A stretch of 64,000 nt of DNA from Bodonicaedibacter sp963693005 (GTDB lineage Bacteria; Pseudomonadota; Alphaproteobacteria; UBA6184), in assembly GCA_963693005.1 (NCBI GenBank), contig OY843726.1:998566-1062565 (forward strand), given 5' to 3'. Below the pieces are notes generated by a model. It worked only from the letters and a program-made list of their open reading frames with translations. It ran no database searches and was not told where the DNA came from. Of the stretch, positions 35,327 to 44,142 are shown piece by piece. The position numbers and the translations under genes were made by a program. Numbering within the stretch: the stretch's first letter is position 1; the number at the start of each line of letters is the position of its first letter.

Positions 35327-35719
35327 ATGAGTCAAAAAACAGCAACGCGAGTGCGCAAGCGCGAAAAGAAAAATGTAGTTACAGGGTTGGCATTTGTAAA
35401 TTCAACGTTCAACAATACTGTGATTACAATTACTGATTTGCATGGAAATGCTATAGCATGGTCAACTGCCGGTGCAAAAGGCTTTAAAGGGTCTCGTAAA
35501 TCGACTCCATTTGCTGCACAGATTGCAGCAGAGGATGCAGCACGTAAGGCAATGGAGCATGGTTTAAAAACAGTGTCAGTTCGAGTAAAGGGCCCGGGCT
35601 CTGGGCGTGAATCTGCATTGCGAGCATTTCATGCTGTAGGATTGGTAGTTACTGCTATTAAAGATGTAACGCCAATTCCCCATAACGGATGTCGCCCTCC
35701 AAAGCGTCGTCGCGTATAA
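35327..35719 (+). CDS. rpsK: 30S ribosomal protein S11
   Basis: Platform protein near the E site. The 130-residue product has FVNSTFNNTVITITDLHGNA, the GAKGFKGSRKSTPFAAQIAA block and the C-terminal PIPHNGCRPPKRRRV. Unlike in Gammaproteobacteria, no rpsD (S4) follows; the next gene is rpoA, the usual alphaproteobacterial order. Confidence 0.98.
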   Translation: MSQKTATRVRKREKKNVVTGLAFVNSTFNNTVITITDLHGNAIAWSTAGAKGFKGSRKSTPFAAQIAAEDAARKAMEHGLKTVSVRVKGPGSGRESALRAFHAVGLVVTAIKDVTPIPHNGCRPPKRRRV

Positions 35720-35748
35720 TTTAACCAGGTGTGTGAAAGAGGGTTCTC

Positions 35749-36762
35749 GTGATACAAAACAATTGGCAATCTTTAATTAAAGCTCAAAAAGTTGATATAA
35801 AAGTAGGTGAAGATCAAAATTCTGCAAAGATAGTGATTAGCCCACTTGAAAGAGGCTTTGGTATTACACTGGGTAATGCGTTACGCCGTGTTTTGATGTC
35901 TTCATTGCAAGGGGCTGCAGTTACGCAGCTAAAAATAGATGGCGTGTTACATGAGTTTAGCACGGTACCTGGGGTTCAAGAAGATGTTACCGATATTATT
36001 TTGAATATTAAACAGCTAGCTTTGCGATCTCATTCAGCTGACCCGCAAAAATTGCGCTTGAATGTTGAAGGTCCATGTATCGTAACTGCAGGAATGATAG
36101 AAGATACTGCAAATGTTGAAGTTGTAAATAAAGACTTAGTATTGTTTACATTAGATGCTAACGCAAAAGTTTCTTTAGAGCTAACAGTTGAGTTAGGTAA
36201 GGGGTATGTTTCGGCAGATCGCAATCGTGGATTAGAAGATGAAATTGGAATTGTACCGATTGATGCTATTTTTTCTCCGGTTAAGAGAGTTTCATATTCG
36301 GTAGAAGATACTCGTGTCGGCCAGGATACAGATTATAATACTTTGATACTTAACGTTGAAACTGATGGAACAGTGAATCCAGAAGAGGCTGTTGGGCTTT
36401 CTGCACGCATTTTACAGGATCAGCTGCAGCAATTTATTAATTTTGAAGACCCCACTCCCGTTGCTAAGGCAGAAGATGAGGCTGATTTTCCCTTTAATCG
36501 TAACTTATTACGAAAAGTTGAGGAATTGGAGTTATCAGTTCGTTCAATGAATTGTTTGCGTAATGAAAATATTATTTATATTGGAGATTTAGTTGCGAAG
36601 TCTGAGGGTGAACTATTGCGAACTCCCAACTTTGGTCGAAAATCACTTAATGAAATTAAAGAGGTTCTTCTGCATCTTGGTTTAGACTTGGGCATGCGTG
36701 TTGACGAGTGGCCACCTGAAAACATTGAAGAGTTAGCAAAAAAAATAGAAGAACCGTATTAA
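35749..36762 (+). CDS. rpoA: DNA-directed RNA polymerase subunit alpha
   Basis: Dimerises to start RNA-polymerase assembly and contacts promoter UP elements and activators. It starts at a GTG behind GAAAGAGGGTTCTC. The 337-residue product has the N-terminal dimerisation domain with ERGFGITLGNALRRVLMSSL, a linker at about 235-250, and the C-terminal domain containing ELSVRSMNCLRNENIIYIGD and RTPNFGRKSLNEIKEVL. Normal length. Confidence 0.98.
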   Translation: MIQNNWQSLIKAQKVDIKVGEDQNSAKIVISPLERGFGITLGNALRRVLMSSLQGAAVTQLKIDGVLHEFSTVPGVQEDVTDIILNIKQLALRSHSADPQKLRLNVEGPCIVTAGMIEDTANVEVVNKDLVLFTLDANAKVSLELTVELGKGYVSADRNRGLEDEIGIVPIDAIFSPVKRVSYSVEDTRVGQDTDYNTLILNVETDGTVNPEEAVGLSARILQDQLQQFINFEDPTPVAKAEDEADFPFNRNLLRKVEELELSVRSMNCLRNENIIYIGDLVAKSEGELLRTPNFGRKSLNEIKEVLLHLGLDLGMRVDEWPPENIEELAKKIEEPY

Positions 36763-36782
36763 TAAGCTAGGAGTTATATACT

Positions 36783-37208
36783 ATGAGGCACGCATTAAAA
36801 GGGCGTAAATTTAATCGGAATAGAGGTCAACGTACTGCCTTATTAAAGTCATTAGTTACGTCTTTGATTAAACATGAACAGATAACTACAACTTTGCCTA
36901 AAGCAAAAGATCTACGCCCGATTGTTGAAAAACTGGTAACCGTTGCAAAGGAAGATACGCTTGCAAATCGCCGTTACTTATTATCTTTTTTGAACGGAAA
37001 TCATCATTCAGTATCTCGTTTGATGACTCATTTAGGCCCTAGGTTTAAAGATAGAGCTGGTGGATATCTTCGAATTATAAAAGCGGGCTTTCGACACGGA
37101 GACATGGCTCCAATGGCAGTTATTGAATTTGTTGATCGTGATTTAAGTGTAAAGGGTATAGATTCTGGGCCCGTTCAGTCTGAAGAAGTTGCAGAGCAAG
37201 CTGAATAA
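36783..37208 (+). CDS. rplQ: 50S ribosomal protein L17
   Basis: Last ribosomal gene of the run. The 141-residue product starts MRHALKGRKFNRNRGQRTAL and has TTLPKAKDLRPIVEKLVTVA. The C-terminal tail past residue 125 is acidic and variable. RBS CTAGGAGTTATATACT. Two hairpins, the second a clear terminator, close the operon. Confidence 0.98.
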   Translation: MRHALKGRKFNRNRGQRTALLKSLVTSLIKHEQITTTLPKAKDLRPIVEKLVTVAKEDTLANRRYLLSFLNGNHHSVSRLMTHLGPRFKDRAGGYLRIIKAGFRHGDMAPMAVIEFVDRDLSVKGIDSGPVQSEEVAEQAE

Positions 37209-37213
37209 GTAGT

Positions 37214-37231
37214 AACTATGTTAACATAGTT
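37214..37231. repeat. 18-bp perfect palindrome after rplQ
   Basis: AACTATGTTAACATAGTT is a perfect 18-base palindrome starting six bases after the rplQ stop codon and ten bases upstream of the real terminator. As RNA it folds into a 7-bp stem with a TTAA loop. It may protect the 3' end of the transcript or bind a dimeric protein. Confidence 0.7.
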
Positions 37232-37241
37232 GTTCTATTAT

Positions 37242-37266
37242 AAGGGCCTTAAGGGCCCTTTTTTTA
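37242..37266 (+). terminator. Rho-independent terminator closing the ribosomal operon
   Basis: Seven-bp stem AAGGGCC (37242-37248) / GGCCCTT (37254-37260), loop TTAAG, then TTTTTATTTT. The next gene starts only 17 nt later, so some read-through into the protease gene is likely. Confidence 0.85.
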
Positions 37267-37282
37267 TTTTGAGAGGAATGAC

Positions 37283-38710
37283 ATGCTTCAACCTATATCT
37301 ATTGTTATAAACGTTCTAGCTACTATAGTATTTTGTATTTTAAGCGTGGATGGAGCAATTGATGTAAAAGTTAATACTAATGATAACGAGCCCCAAAAAT
37401 CTTCCGATAGCCCATTGATGAATAATAGTTTTTCTTTTTCCCCTCTGGTGAAAAAAGTTGCCCCTTCGATTGTTAATATTTACTCAGAGAGAGTTCAAAC
37501 AACAGAGCCCGAGCAGACTGAAGATAGAGCAAACCCAATATTACAGTTACTAAAAGGAAAAGCGTTTAACTTCGATATGTTGTTTGCTGCCCCACGAGAA
37601 GTGATCCAGCGTTCTTTAGGTTCAGGTGTTGTGATTGGATCTGAAGGGGTTATCTTAACTAATGTTCATGTAATTAAAGGTGCAACAAAAATTAAAGTTG
37701 TTCTTTCAGATCGGCGAGTATATGAGGCACATGTAGCAGTTAAAGATGATAAGATTGACTTAGCTATACTCAAGCTTAATGACTCTAAGATTAAGTTATC
37801 ACCAATTGAAATTGGTGACCCGGAGGCAATGGAAGTTGGAGACAGGGTAGTAGCTATTGGCAACCCTTTTGGGGTAGGTACAAGTGTAAGTACCGGGGTA
37901 ATTTCTGCGGTAAGTCGTTTTGGTGGATATATACAAACTGATGCTTCTATCAACCCTGGAAATTCAGGTGGAGCCCTGGTGAATATGAGAGGGCAATTAG
38001 TGGGTGTTAATAACTTTATTATTTCAAAGTCGGGTGTGTCTGCTGGAGTTGGCTTTTCTATTCCCATCAATATGTCAAAACCGGCGTTAACTCAACTAAA
38101 GAAAGGGGGCGGTTCTGTGCCTCGAGGGTGGTCGGGGTTATGGGTGCGCTCTGTTACTCCTAAAATTGCGTCAAAACTAAATCTTTCTGCACCAATGGGT
38201 GTTGTAGTTGAAACTGTTCATCCAAATAGCGGGGCATCTGACGTAAAAGTTGGTGATGTGATTTTGGAGTTAGATGGAAAGCAATTGCTAGATAAGGCAT
38301 CATATTATTATCGTTTGGCAGGAGTGCCAGTAGGGGCAGTAGTCTCGATAAAATTATTGCGATCCGGAAAAATAATGCAAAAAACATTTTTGTTGGGGCG
38401 TCCAGTAGAAATACCTAAACGTCAGCGTACGGCATTAAAAGGTACTCACATATTTAATGAGGTCGTTATTGCAAACCTTTCTCCAGCGTTAGAGGTAGAG
38501 CTAGGCCTAGATAGTATGCGCTCAGGTGTTATTATTTTAGGTGCGGTAGAAGCTACTGACTCACTAAAGTTATTTCAAAAGTATGATATCATTCATAGCA
38601 TTAATGGGCATGTATTAAAGTCGGTAAAAGATATTTTAAAAGTCTTGGAAGTCGAACGGGTAAAAAAAGTTAAGCTGCTTAGAAATGGGCAAGTTGTTGA
38701 AATTAAATAA
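37283..38710 (+). CDS. Do-like (DegP/DegQ-type) periplasmic serine protease
   Basis: A 475-residue exported protease-chaperone. A signal peptide spans about residues 1-25. The trypsin-like domain has His129 (ILTNVHVIKGA), Asp159 (DKIDLAILKL) and Ser228 (NPGNSGGALVN). Two PDZ-like domains follow (about 265-365 and 385-475), the DegP/DegQ layout for periplasmic protein quality control. The catalytic triad is intact. Location after rplQ is common in alphaproteobacteria. A second, quite different Do-like protease lies at 50858. Confidence 0.92.
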   Translation: MLQPISIVINVLATIVFCILSVDGAIDVKVNTNDNEPQKSSDSPLMNNSFSFSPLVKKVAPSIVNIYSERVQTTEPEQTEDRANPILQLLKGKAFNFDMLFAAPREVIQRSLGSGVVIGSEGVILTNVHVIKGATKIKVVLSDRRVYEAHVAVKDDKIDLAILKLNDSKIKLSPIEIGDPEAMEVGDRVVAIGNPFGVGTSVSTGVISAVSRFGGYIQTDASINPGNSGGALVNMRGQLVGVNNFIISKSGVSAGVGFSIPINMSKPALTQLKKGGGSVPRGWSGLWVRSVTPKIASKLNLSAPMGVVVETVHPNSGASDVKVGDVILELDGKQLLDKASYYYRLAGVPVGAVVSIKLLRSGKIMQKTFLLGRPVEIPKRQRTALKGTHIFNEVVIANLSPALEVELGLDSMRSGVIILGAVEATDSLKLFQKYDIIHSINGHVLKSVKDILKVLEVERVKKVKLLRNGQVVEIK

Positions 38711-38721
38711 TAGGGTGCTAA

Positions 38722-40479
38722 ATGAAGAAAAGCTCGTTAAGGCGCATTCTTTCATATTTTTGGACACGGCATAACATAACAGCCAAGTTAATAGTCGTTG
38801 GATCTTTGAGTTTGTTAATAGTTGCTAAAATTTTAGCTGTGTATGTACCGATATACTTTCAACAAACGATAGATGTTTTAAATGGCACGTTGCAGTCAGT
38901 TGTTTCGGTAGTTGGATTAATTGTGATGTATGGGGTAGTGCGATTATTATCTACTGCCTTGAATGATATTCGAGAAGTTTTATTTGCCAGAGTATTGTAT
39001 CTATCTATTCGATTTTTAGCGTTGGATGTTTTTCAGCATTTGCACTCATTAAGTCTGCGTTTCCATTTAGATCGAAAAACAGGTGCGGTGACTCGTTATA
39101 TTGAGCAAGGTATTCAGGCAATGGAACGCTTGATTTTATTTTCAACATTTGGTGTTTTTCCTACTTTTTTTGAAATGACATTCATTGGTGCATTTTTAAT
39201 TGCGCTATTTCCTATACAATTCTTTCTTATAGTTTTCCTCACAATATTTTCTTATGTGATTAGCACCTATTGGATTACAAATTATCGTACGCGTGTATTG
39301 CGCAAACGGAATGATTTAGAAGCTTATTCTAATCATAGAGCTATGGATAGTCTGTTAAATTATGAAACAGTAAAATACTTTGGAAACGAAGTAAACGAAA
39401 CTAATTTATATGACAAAACGCTGGGTAATTTTGAACTAGTATCAGTTCGGTTAAGAGAGTCACTAGCACTTTTAAATGTGGTGCAGGGAGTGATTGCGTC
39501 TTCTGGATTAGGTGCATGTATGTATTATGCGGCTTTAGGAGTAATGGAAAATACGCTAACTCTAGGTCAATATGTAATGATTCACACATATTTGATTCAA
39601 CTATATATTCCTTTGGGAAATTTAGGTTTTATGTATAGAGAAATGAGAGAGTCATTGCTTAAGTTAGATACGATGACTGAGGTGCTAGATGCGGAACCTG
39701 ATATCCAAGATATAAAAGCTCCTAAAAAAATTTCATCTGACTTTTTGCGCATTGTTTTTAAAGAAGTTTGTTTCTCTTATACTAAGGAACGAAAAATTTT
39801 ACAAAACATTTCGTTTTCATTAAATAAGGGTGAAACTATTGCAATTGTCGGTGAAAGTGGATCGGGAAAATCGACAATTACTCGATTATTATTCCGATTT
39901 TATGATGTGGATAGTGGTGGAATTTATCTTAATGAAGATAATATTCAAGCACTGCCCCAAAATGATGTTCGTGCGCTAATGGCTGTCGTTCCTCAAGATA
40001 CAGTCTTATTTAATGACACGTTAGAGTATAATATTCGTTATGGAAACATAAATGCAACGGAGTCAGAGTTAAGGAGATCTATTGAAGGAGCTCATTTGCA
40101 AAGTTTTATCCAACTTTTACCAGAAGGGTTAAAGACAATAGTTGGTGAGCGTGGTTTGAAGTTATCTGGTGGTGAAAAACAGAGAGTGGCAATTGCTAGG
40201 GCGCTATTAAAGAATCCGAAAGTTTTTGTATTTGATGAAGCAACTAGTGCGTTAGATACGAAAACTGAGCAAGAGATTCAACAAAACTTAATGGAAATTT
40301 CTAAAGGAAAAACCACCTTAGTCATAGCTCATCGCTTATCAACGATTATTAATGCAGCTAAAATTTTAGTTTTAGACCAGGGGCGAATTATTGAACAAGG
40401 TACGCATCAGGACTTATTACTCAAGCAGGGGCAATATGCAAAAATGTGGTCCCAACAGACTCAGGAGTTAAATGCATAG
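38722..40479 (+). CDS. ABC exporter of the Atm1 type (fused permease-ATPase)
   Basis: A 585-residue half-transporter. Six membrane helices lie in residues about 22-310, then an ATPase domain with Walker A GESGSGKST (377-385), signature LSGGEKQRVAIARALL and Walker B VFVFDEATSALD. The segments NYETVKYFGNE (213-223) and LGQYVMIHTYLIQLYIPLGN are hallmarks of the Atm1/HMT1 family, which exports glutathione-bound sulphur or metal species needed for Fe-S protein maturation in mitochondria and related bacteria. Substrate here is inferred. It follows the protease gene by 11 nt. Confidence 0.9.
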   Translation: MKKSSLRRILSYFWTRHNITAKLIVVGSLSLLIVAKILAVYVPIYFQQTIDVLNGTLQSVVSVVGLIVMYGVVRLLSTALNDIREVLFARVLYLSIRFLALDVFQHLHSLSLRFHLDRKTGAVTRYIEQGIQAMERLILFSTFGVFPTFFEMTFIGAFLIALFPIQFFLIVFLTIFSYVISTYWITNYRTRVLRKRNDLEAYSNHRAMDSLLNYETVKYFGNEVNETNLYDKTLGNFELVSVRLRESLALLNVVQGVIASSGLGACMYYAALGVMENTLTLGQYVMIHTYLIQLYIPLGNLGFMYREMRESLLKLDTMTEVLDAEPDIQDIKAPKKISSDFLRIVFKEVCFSYTKERKILQNISFSLNKGETIAIVGESGSGKSTITRLLFRFYDVDSGGIYLNEDNIQALPQNDVRALMAVVPQDTVLFNDTLEYNIRYGNINATESELRRSIEGAHLQSFIQLLPEGLKTIVGERGLKLSGGEKQRVAIARALLKNPKVFVFDEATSALDTKTEQEIQQNLMEISKGKTTLVIAHRLSTIINAAKILVLDQGRIIEQGTHQDLLLKQGQYAKMWSQQTQELNA

Positions 40480-40519
40480 TTAGCTTATGATGAAATGTTT
40501 TTAACTGAGCCCTCTAAAT

Positions 40520-40619
40520 TAGATAGTTGTTTGCCTGAAGTTATGCCTGTTAAGCATACACGGAAGAGAAAAGTTTAGGTGCTTAAACTATCTATATTAG
40601 GTGACTTTCATAGATAGTT
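40520..40619. repeat. Motif TAGATAGTT in three copies, alternating orientation
   Basis: TAGATAGTT occurs at 40520-40528 and 40611-40619, and its reverse complement at 40586-40594. The second and third copies extend to a perfect 11-bp inverted repeat AAACTATCTAT (40585-40595) / ATAGATAGTTT (40610-40620) with a 14-nt loop. The spacer lies between convergent genes and contains no gene that I can support. It may act as a bidirectional terminator or be a trace of a small mobile sequence. Confidence 0.6.
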
Positions 40620-40670
40620 TGTTATTCGGCTCTATTGAATTGAAGAAGGAGTCAGTTAATATTCTATATG

Positions 40671-41342
40671 TCAAAATGTCCCCCAAATACGAGCGGGCGA
40701 TTCAGTTGCATTTTCTAGCTTTAATGGGGCTATAGTTAGTGTGAACTTTGAAGTGGGTGATTTGCCAAGGTTGTTGAGGTTTTCTATGATAATAATGCCT
40801 TTTTCAAGCAGCAGTTTATGCACAGGAAAGCTACTTTCCGGCCTGTCCGGAGAAAGCGTATCAATTCCTAAAGAGTGTATGCATTTACTTGATAAATAGT
40901 TTGCTGCCTCGGCCCCTACATAGGGAAATTGATAGTGATTGTGATATAATTTTGGCGAATTCCAATGTTTACTCCATCCAGTATGAATTAAAACTGAAGT
41001 GTGGGGCTTTATTTCACCGTTTAGAGACTCAAAATTTTGTATGTCTGACTGAGATAATGAATTGTCTGAATGAAATCGTCTAGATATATCAATAAGCACT
41101 GCGGGTGCAATTAAATCGCCTAGCTCAAATTGGTGAGCAGTTTTGTGTCCGGAGTAACAATGAGAAGGTGTATCAATATGGGTGCCAATACCACAGTTCA
41201 TTCGAACATTTTGCACTTTAAAAGAGGGGTTACTTAAGGGAAGAGTATAATCTGAAAGAGTTTGAAGAAAAAAACCACAAGAACCACTCCAAGTCGGAGA
41301 GTGAGGGGAAACGGTATGGGTGAAATCAATTATTTTTGGCAT
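40671..41342 (-). CDS. Cyclase/kynurenine-formamidase-family hydrolase
   Basis: A 223-residue protein of the metal-dependent cyclase family, which includes kynurenine formamidase (KynB) and isatin hydrolase. It opens with IIDFTHTVSPHSPTW and has the metal-binding block GIGTHIDTPSH (His55, Asp57, His61). The full family motif is HxGTHxDxPxH; the first histidine is replaced here (Gly51). The later conserved GIDTLSPD segment is kept. Substrate is unknown and no tryptophan-degradation genes lie nearby. It overlaps the recO 3' end by 17 nt. Confidence 0.8.
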   Translation of the reverse strand: MPKIIDFTHTVSPHSPTWSGSCGFFLQTLSDYTLPLSNPSFKVQNVRMNCGIGTHIDTPSHCYSGHKTAHQFELGDLIAPAVLIDISRRFHSDNSLSQSDIQNFESLNGEIKPHTSVLIHTGWSKHWNSPKLYHNHYQFPYVGAEAANYLSSKCIHSLGIDTLSPDRPESSFPVHKLLLEKGIIIIENLNNLGKSPTSKFTLTIAPLKLENATESPARIWGTF

Positions 41343-42075
41343 AGCTCGCCTTTTTTTGAAAAAGAGTAATGAGATAATTACGTTCAGCAGGAAGCTTTTG
41401 ATGGAAAGTCTCTTGTAGCACTCGAGATAAGAAAAATCCGCTTAGATTTAAAGCCGTTAGAATTTCTTCGAGAGTAACGTTATCTAATTCATGAGTAGTT
41501 AAAAACTGAGGTAATTTGAGTAGGTTTTGCTTATATGGAGCGCCAGTTGCTTGGGTAACTGCTCTTCCTGTTTTTGGAGAAACATAGGCAAGATTCTGCA
41601 GTTCATTTGTAACCGCACAGCGCATAAGATCCAGTCCAAACCCGCAATGAGTTAAAAGGTTAGTCTCAAATAAAGGATAATGACCAAAAGAAGAGTTAAG
41701 TGAAATTTCTATGATATGTTTTTTTACCTGCGGATAGAACATATCGAATTCACTTGTTGAGTCGTTGTCAATGAGGCATTGCAACATCAAGGCACGCATG
41801 GCATTAATACAAGCTAATTTCACAGGAGATTGTAGGGCTGAAAAAATTGCGACAGAAAAAAAATCATGCTGTTCAATACTTAAAAAACCGAGATGAGTTG
41901 TAAGTCGCGCTTTATAGCTAATATGATATAAGTTTCCTGGGATGGGGGGGCACTTTTTATTTAAGCGTAGATAGCCTTTTATTAAAGAATGATTCTTAGT
42001 TAAAAAAGTTACAATTAAATTAGATTCACCATGAGGACGAGTAGAAAGAAGGATCCCTTCATCCAGCCACTTCAT
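41326..42075 (-). CDS. recO: DNA repair protein RecO
   Basis: Helps RecR load RecA on SSB-coated single-stranded DNA in the RecF pathway. The start is ATG 42075 behind GGGAGTTTATAAT, giving 249 residues; the longer open frame upstream lacks the family pattern. The N-terminal OB domain reads WLDEGILLSTRPHGESNLIV, followed by a helical domain with ETNLLTHCGFGLDLMRCAV, where the paired cysteines occur. Length is normal. Located between the divergent parvulin gene and the cyclase. Confidence 0.93.
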   Translation of the reverse strand: MKWLDEGILLSTRPHGESNLIVTFLTKNHSLIKGYLRLNKKCPPIPGNLYHISYKARLTTHLGFLSIEQHDFFSVAIFSALQSPVKLACINAMRALMLQCLIDNDSTSEFDMFYPQVKKHIIEISLNSSFGHYPLFETNLLTHCGFGLDLMRCAVTNELQNLAYVSPKTGRAVTQATGAPYKQNLLKLPQFLTTHELDNVTLEEILTALNLSGFFLSRVLQETFHQKLPAERNYLITLFQKKASYAKNN

Positions 42076-42166
42076 ATTATAAACTCCCTTTTGAACCTTG
42101 ATTTCTAACGATGAAATCTTTAAAGTGAATTGTATTTTAATTTTAATAATTTGCAAAGGAAAACAA

Positions 42167-43060
42167 ATGAAGAGAAGCTTTAAACTAGGTAGTTTAATAA
42201 TCACTTTAATGTTGGGGTTGCCTTCAATTGAAGCGGCAGGAGTAGTAAAGCATAAAGGAAAAGATTTAGTCACTCAAAAAGATGTAGATGCTAAGATTAA
42301 AGAACTTAATCTAACCTCTGCCCCTAGAGACCAAGTTTTTATGCCTTTGTTGGTGCGATTGGCTGAAGAGCGTTTATTAAGCCAACGAATGATTGCTGCT
42401 AAGTTAGAGTCTGACGTTGAGTTTAAAAAAGAAGCAGAGGCTAATGCAGAAGATTTTAAACGTAACTACTACTTGCAACAAGAGGCTGCCAAGCGTATTA
42501 CGTTACAAATGCGCCAGAGTGTGTATGAGCAGTTTAAAGCAACTGTAAAAGATAAAAAAGAAGTTAGCCCTAAAATCATAGTATTGACAGATGAAAAAAA
42601 AGCATCTGAAATTCACTCAAAGTTAATGAAGGGTGAAAGTTTTGGAGATTTGGCAAAAGAACACTCCATAGACCCGTCAAAAGCTTCGGGGGGAGAAATA
42701 GGTCGATTTTTACCTGAGGAAGCCTTTTCACCAGAAGTTACAAAAGCACTATCAGAGATGAAAGAATGCGAGACATCAAAGCCAATTAAGTCATCATCAG
42801 CAAACGGCGATGTCCATATTATAGTAAGAATTGATAAGGGAATGCGAAGAGATCAAGTCTTGCCACCATTGGAATCACCAGAAATGAAACGTCAAATTGA
42901 CCAAGTAATTATCCGTCAAATGGTAGGAGTGGTACAGACTGATTTGTTAAGAGAGCTGGAAGTGTATGATTTACAGGGAAATAAAATACCTTTGGTGCAG
43001 GAGAAAAAGGATGCCCAAGAAGGGATTCCTTTGATTGGTGGAGGAATGAGAAAAAGCTAA
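42167..43060 (+). CDS. Parvulin-type peptidyl-prolyl isomerase, exported
   Basis: A 297-residue protein with a signal peptide (start ATG 42167 behind AAAGGAAAAC; cleavage likely after SIEAA, residue about 24). A helical N-terminal chaperone part is followed by a PpiC rotamase domain at about 150-245 with KGESFGDLAKEHSIDPSKAS and GGEIGRFLPEEAFSPEVTKA. This layout fits the PrsA/SurA/PpiC group that assists folding of exported proteins. In alphaproteobacteria such proteins help outer-membrane biogenesis. The C-terminal tail is long and charged. Confidence 0.88.
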   Translation: MKRSFKLGSLIITLMLGLPSIEAAGVVKHKGKDLVTQKDVDAKIKELNLTSAPRDQVFMPLLVRLAEERLLSQRMIAAKLESDVEFKKEAEANAEDFKRNYYLQQEAAKRITLQMRQSVYEQFKATVKDKKEVSPKIIVLTDEKKASEIHSKLMKGESFGDLAKEHSIDPSKASGGEIGRFLPEEAFSPEVTKALSEMKECETSKPIKSSSANGDVHIIVRIDKGMRRDQVLPPLESPEMKRQIDQVIIRQMVGVVQTDLLRELEVYDLQGNKIPLVQEKKDAQEGIPLIGGGMRKS

Positions 43061-43082
43061 TAAATTTTGAGCGATACAGCTG

Positions 43083-43120
43083 AAAAAAAGAAGGGGGGGA
43101 TTATTCCCTCTCTTTTTTTT
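43083..43120. terminator. A-rich/T-rich hairpin between convergent parvulin gene and xerD
   Basis: AAAAAAAG-A-AGGG on the left can pair with CCCT-CT-CTTTTTTT on the right around a GGGGATTATT loop. It overlaps the last codons of xerD and would act as a terminator in both directions. Confidence 0.5.
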
Positions 43121-44027
43121 CAGCTAATGGATGATGACTAAAAACAGTATTTTGTAATTTTTGAGTCATAATGTGGGTATAAATTTCTGTGGCTGAAATG
43201 CTTGAATGTCCGAGTAATTTTTGTACATTGACTAAGTTTGCTCCGTGATTAATAAGGTGAGTTGCGAAGGCGTGGCGGATGACGTGTGGAGATACTTTTT
43301 CAGGAGGAATTCCCGCATAAGCCGCGAGTTCTTTGATAATTTGAAAGAATCTTTGCCGAGTTAAGGGGGAGTTTGATGTAGGGTTTGAGGGAAATAGCCA
43401 TTTCGATGCTTTTGGTTGGTGCTTAAGATAGTTTTTTAGTGCGGTCAGGGTGGCTTCATTAAATGGGACTAGACGCTGCTTATTTCCTTTTCCAGAGACC
43501 AGTAAGCATTCCTCTTGCCATTGAATATCTGAAATTTGAATATTAAGCAACTCGGAGATACGTAATCCGGTTGCATAGAGTATCTCGATAAACAGAACCC
43601 GACGTAGCTTCTCGGTTGGATCTTTGTGAGAGTGCGCTGCTTCAATCAGCGCAAGCGTCTCTTTCTCGGTTAGATATTTTGGAAGCGTTTTAGGTTGCTT
43701 GGGACGATCAATGAGTTTTGTTGGGTTTTCTAAAATTTTATTTTCACGAAGTAAAAATGCATAAAACATCCGTAACGCGGAAATGCGGCGCGCGCGTGTT
43801 CTTTCTGAAACCTTTTGTTGAGACAAAAAAGATAAATAGTTTTCTATCTGCTTTTTTTTGCAATCAATTATAGATAAAGGTTGAGGTTCAGTCTGACAGT
43901 ACAGAGAAAAATGGCGAATATCAGATAAGTAAGCAGAAATAGTATGTTTACTGGCTCCAACCTCAGAGATTAACATTTCAGAAAATTGGTCAATCTCTGG
44001 GGGAAGATTAGCTAGTTTTTTTTTCAA
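43101..44027 (-). CDS. xerD: Tyrosine recombinase XerD
   Basis: Resolves chromosome dimers at dif together with XerC. The 308-residue product has the N-terminal SAM-like core-binding domain (SEVGASKHTISAYLSDIRHF) and all catalytic residues: Arg156 (ATGLRISELL), Lys180, His248 and Arg251 (HVIRHAFATH), His274 (LGHSS) and Tyr283 (EIYTH). It starts at TTG 44027 inside the small gene upstream; no closer ATG would keep the whole core-binding domain. XerD rather than XerC is judged from pattern. Likely cotranscribed with secA. Confidence 0.9.
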   Translation of the reverse strand: MKKKLANLPPEIDQFSEMLISEVGASKHTISAYLSDIRHFSLYCQTEPQPLSIIDCKKKQIENYLSFLSQQKVSERTRARRISALRMFYAFLLRENKILENPTKLIDRPKQPKTLPKYLTEKETLALIEAAHSHKDPTEKLRRVLFIEILYATGLRISELLNIQISDIQWQEECLLVSGKGNKQRLVPFNEATLTALKNYLKHQPKASKWLFPSNPTSNSPLTRQRFFQIIKELAAYAGIPPEKVSPHVIRHAFATHLINHGANLVNVQKLLGHSSISATEIYTHIMTQKLQNTVFSHHPLAEKKERE

Positions 44028-44142
44028 GGTCTAAAGGAATGGGGACACGCATATCTGTTTTAGGGGCGGGAACTCCAACCCAAGATAGGGCAACCCCACC
44101 TCCAATCAATACAATTAATAAAAAAACCAATAGATACTTCAT
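44008..44142 (-). CDS. Small membrane peptide between secA and xerD (44 residues)
   Basis: The ATG at 44142 directly follows the secA stop, and the frame ends at TAA 44008-44010, overlapping the xerD TTG start by 20 nt. The peptide has one hydrophobic segment at residues 3-24 (LLVFLLIVLIGGGVALSWV), then PAPKTDMRVPIPLD, a proline-rich tail. It looks like a signal-anchored or small inner-membrane protein. I recognise no family. The tight fit between two conserved genes supports translation. It is too short to be certain. Confidence 0.55.
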   Translation of the reverse strand: MKYLLVFLLIVLIGGGVALSWVGVPAPKTDMRVPIPLDLEKKTS

